Assembly: GCA_038233075.1 (NCBI GenBank)
Contig: JBBSMQ010000011.1
Location: forward strand, 1-64,000
Source: Iamia sp038233075
Lineage (GTDB): Bacteria > Actinomycetota > Acidimicrobiia > Acidimicrobiales > Iamiaceae
Reading direction: 5' to 3'
Length of the DNA stretch: 64,000 nt
The notes beneath the pieces were generated by a model. That model saw nothing but the letters and a program-made list of their open reading frames with translations. It made no database searches and was not told the DNA's origin. Positions 62,023 to 64,000 of this stretch are shown one piece after another. A program made the position numbers and the translations under genes. Numbering within the stretch: the stretch's first letter is position 1; each line of letters starts with the position of its first letter.

Positions 62023-62274
62023 CTACGCGTCCTCGCCGATCGTGTCCAAGGCGGTCGTCAGGGCGGTGCGCAGCCGGCGGACGGTGTTCGGCGCCAGGTG
62101 GGCGCTGATGCGCTCAGTGGTGCCGGGGACCTCGAGCACCAGCTGGACCCGCAGGGCGTCGATGCCCTCGACGTCATCGACCAGGTTCACGATCCACCAG
62201 GCCGGTGGGGTGTCCTCCTGGTCGTCGGGGTCGACGGGGTGGTCGTCCCACGCCGCATCGACCGACTGCTTCAC
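62023..62274 (-). CDS. Small hypothetical protein coupled to the Cys-rich gene
   Basis: 83 residues. Starts at GTG overlapping the stop of the upstream gene (GTGA), so it is translated from the same mRNA. Sequence shows a strand-rich middle (PPAWWIVNLVDDV, LRVQLVLEVPGTTERISAHL) and a C-terminal helix (NTVRRLRTALTTALDTIGED). Not a family I recognise. Confidence 0.65.
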   Translation of the reverse strand: MKQSVDAAWDDHPVDPDDQEDTPPAWWIVNLVDDVEGIDALRVQLVLEVPGTTERISAHLAPNTVRRLRTALTTALDTIGEDA

Positions 62275-63017
62275 GAGGTGACGCGACGACGGATCACGGG
62301 GTGGGCGACCATCGTCTCGATCCCTCGGGCCTCGACCTGGTCGACGAACATCCGGTAGGGCTCCGGTCCCGTCATGGCGATGAGCTCGTCGCGCATCTCG
62401 AGGTAGACGGGTTGGTGGCCGATGAAGGCGCCGTCGTCGGCCGTGCACCACCAGTGGAAGTCCTCGCCGCCCTCGCCCCAGTCGCGTCGCTTCCACTCCC
62501 GGATCGTCGAGGTCACGTGGCCGTAGGGGTCGGTGTCGTCGACCCGGCGCAGGGGCACCTGCCAGCAGACCTGGGGCTTCCAGTCCATGAACCGCTCCCC
62601 GGCCTCCACCGCCGCGATGTGGAGGGCGCAACCGGCCCCGGCCGGGAAGCCGGGTCGGTTCAAGAAGATGCAGGCGTCGTCGACGATGCGGGACACGATC
62701 TCGCCCGCCGGGGTGACCTTGGTGGGCCCGCCTCTCGTCCGGGCGACCTTCCGGTGCTGCCACTGGTCGTCGGCAAGCTGATCGGCCATGGCCTCGACGT
62801 GGGCCCGGTCGGCCTCGTCGACGAAGTGGGCGCCGTAGGAGCAACACCCCTGGATCATCTCGGGCGCGGGCGCGTCGAGCACCCCCGGGCACCCTCGGCC
62901 GAAGATGCAGGTCCAGGGGCTGGTAAGGAAGGTGAGATCGAAGACCCAGGTGCGGGCCTCGTCGGGGTCGTCGAAGGAGACGAACTCGTGCAGGTCGTCA
63001 GGGTCGCGGCGGGCCAC
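62271..63017 (-). CDS. Conserved Cys-rich protein of unknown function
   Basis: 248 residues. Cysteines are spaced as in a metal- or Fe-S-binding protein: WTCIFGRGCPGVLDA, IQGCCSYGAHF, DDACIFLNRPGFPAGAGCAL, KPQVCWQVPLRRVD, DFHWWCTADDG. Many Trp/His as well (FHWWC). Resembles DUF3109-like/YkgJ-type putative metal-chelating proteins in cysteine density, but I do not see an exact family motif. ATG start. Followed by the overlapping small gene at 62274. Confidence 0.72.
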   Translation of the reverse strand: MARRDPDDLHEFVSFDDPDEARTWVFDLTFLTSPWTCIFGRGCPGVLDAPAPEMIQGCCSYGAHFVDEADRAHVEAMADQLADDQWQHRKVARTRGGPTKVTPAGEIVSRIVDDACIFLNRPGFPAGAGCALHIAAVEAGERFMDWKPQVCWQVPLRRVDDTDPYGHVTSTIREWKRRDWGEGGEDFHWWCTADDGAFIGHQPVYLEMRDELIAMTGPEPYRMFVDQVEARGIETMVAHPVIRRRVTS

Positions 63018-63076
63018 GACGCGACCCTACCGGCGGGGCCTGCTCACGCCGCTCACCGGACCGGCCCACCCACCCC

Positions 63077-63835
63077 TCACCGACGGGCCGGTGGCAGGTC
63101 GAGGCGCTCGACCACCTCGGACCACAGGTCGCGCAGGGCGATGGCCGCCAGGCTGCGAGGGGCGCTGATGACCGTGGGCACCTGCTCGAAGGGCATGCGC
63201 TCGACGGCGGAGGAGACAGGGACCACCGCGCCGAGGAGGTGCTGCTGGGTGCGGACCTCGTCGACCAGACGACGGTGGAGAGGCTTGCGCCGGTCGACCA
63301 GTGACAGGAAGGGGGCCAAGATCTCCGACGGTGCGCCGAGGTCGGCGACCGCGTCGCGAAAGCGGTCCAGGGCGCGCAGGTCGAGCGGCGCCGGCACCAC
63401 CGGGACCAGCAGCAGGTCCACGGAGCGGACGAGGACCTCGGTGACCGGGCCCACGCCGGGGGGACAGTCGATCAGCACCACGTCGTAGTCCTTGGCCACC
63501 GCGCCCAGGACCCGTCGGAGCGAGCGCTTGGGCTTGCGGCTGCTGCCCACGATGAGGTCGGCCTCACGGAGGGTCACGTCGCCGGGGAGGACGTCGAGGT
63601 GCGGCGTTCCCGAGGGACGGATGGACCGGCCCAGGTCCCGATCCGAACCAAGGAGTCGCTGCGCACCGCCGCGCAGCTTGGGCTTGACACCGAGGCACGC
63701 GGAGGCCCCCGCCTGGGGGTCGATGTCCCAGACCAGCGTGCGGTGGCCGGCGGCGGCGGACAGGGCAGCCAGGTTCACGGTGGTGCTGGTCTTGCCCACC
63801 CCTCCCTTGAGCGCGGTGAGGGCGACGGTGTGCAC
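63077..63835 (-). CDS. ParA-family ATPase
   Basis: 252 residues. Deviant Walker A in TVALTALKGGVGKTSTTVNL at the start, TLVWDIDPQAGASACLGV, and VVLIDCPPGVGPVTEVLVRS (Walker B). Stand-alone ParA/Soj-like ATPases move cargo or chromosomes; no parB or parS site is seen, so this is probably not the chromosomal ParA. GTG at 63835 with CACACT (63842-63847, minus) 6 nt upstream. Diverges from the partial gene at the window end. Confidence 0.88.
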   Translation of the reverse strand: MHTVALTALKGGVGKTSTTVNLAALSAAAGHRTLVWDIDPQAGASACLGVKPKLRGGAQRLLGSDRDLGRSIRPSGTPHLDVLPGDVTLREADLIVGSSRKPKRSLRRVLGAVAKDYDVVLIDCPPGVGPVTEVLVRSVDLLLVPVVPAPLDLRALDRFRDAVADLGAPSEILAPFLSLVDRRKPLHRRLVDEVRTQQHLLGAVVPVSSAVERMPFEQVPTVISAPRSLAAIALRDLWSEVVERLDLPPARR

Positions 63836-63923
63836 CCGACGAGTGTGCCGCGCGCCGACCACCCGCGCGGGCATCCCGTCCACGCTGCTCGTCGACCGGG
63901 CCCCTCCGTGCCAGGATCGGAGC

Positions 63924-64000
63924 ATGGCCGGTGAGTTCGACGACATCCGTGCTCGCCTGGAAGGCGTCGCCGAAGAGCTGGCCGACCTGGCCATCGTGCG
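63924..64000 (+). CDS. Start of a gene cut by the window edge
   Basis: ATG after CAGGAT (63912-63917, 6 nt gap). The 25 visible residues are MAGEFDDIRARLEGVAEELA followed by DLAIV, a Glu/Leu-rich amphipathic helix. Too short to name; divergent from the ParA gene. Confidence 0.6.
   Translation, partial: MAGEFDDIRARLEGVAEELADLAIV

Overview
This window comes from a high-GC actinobacterial chromosome (by eye well over 65% G+C, with GTG starts common). The gene content (fused 2-oxoacid:ferredoxin oxidoreductase KorAB, F420-type nitroreductase, TlyA-NadK-RecN-PyrG-XerD-ScpAB-Cmk-Der order, DUF3151, AroH chorismate mutase) fits Actinomycetota, and Acidimicrobiia-like relatives are the best guess. 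The genus cannot be fixed from sequence alone. Many genes have a TANNNT hexamer 6-9 bases before the start codon and no Shine-Dalgarno sequence, so leaderless transcription looks common.

Layout. 1-1344: 3' part of a 23S rRNA gene, 5S rRNA and the rrn terminator. 1.4-10 kb: a TPR protein with an Arg-rich tail, a small SSB-like protein, class I aldolase, a MobA-like nucleotidyltransferase, an F420-type reductase, korA-korB and a DUF1015 gene. 10.1-37.2 kb: a conserved core in the order known from mycobacteria (tlyA, nadK, recN, then pyrG, NUDIX, xerD, scpA, scpB, rluB, cmk, der). Inserted in it are murJ, a glycosyltransferase/phosphatase-like/polytopic fusion, an MraY-like transferase, an HD protein, trpS, aroH-aroA, plsC, ispH, an Eis-like acetyltransferase and a radical SAM/DUF512 protein. 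37-50.7 kb: a phosphodiesterase, a transglutaminase-like protein, an acyl-CoA dehydrogenase behind a palindromic operator, a lone Flp pilin, a gamma-glutamyl amine breakdown cluster (aldehyde dehydrogenase, SDR, glutamine synthetase-like, C26 hydrolase), a flavin reductase, thymidine kinase, a sphingosine-phosphate-lyase-like PLP enzyme, mobA, rhodanese and RNase D.

50.9-57.1 kb is the most unusual stretch. It holds a low-complexity D/S/G/T surface protein, an OmpR-type response regulator broken by an exact 17-bp tandem duplication, a class F-like sortase, a DUF4397 surface protein, and an 819-residue membrane protein that appears to join an outer VWA-like domain to an inner winged-helix DNA-binding domain. 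The last three overlap or abut and look like one operon. I read this as a surface-display and surface-sensing module.

57.2-64 kb: a GH13 glucosidase, a small zinc-ribbon protein, typA, the remains of a penicillin-binding protein gene that has lost its transpeptidase core, a Cys-rich protein with a small partner, a ParA ATPase and the start of a gene cut by the window edge.

Three genes are broken (a DUF1989-type gene at 31 kb, the response regulator at 52 kb, the PBP at 61 kb). Several short repeats recur at gene ends and starts, notably a 47-bp element just after the stop codons of two unrelated genes and a 49-bp duplication that creates the start of der.
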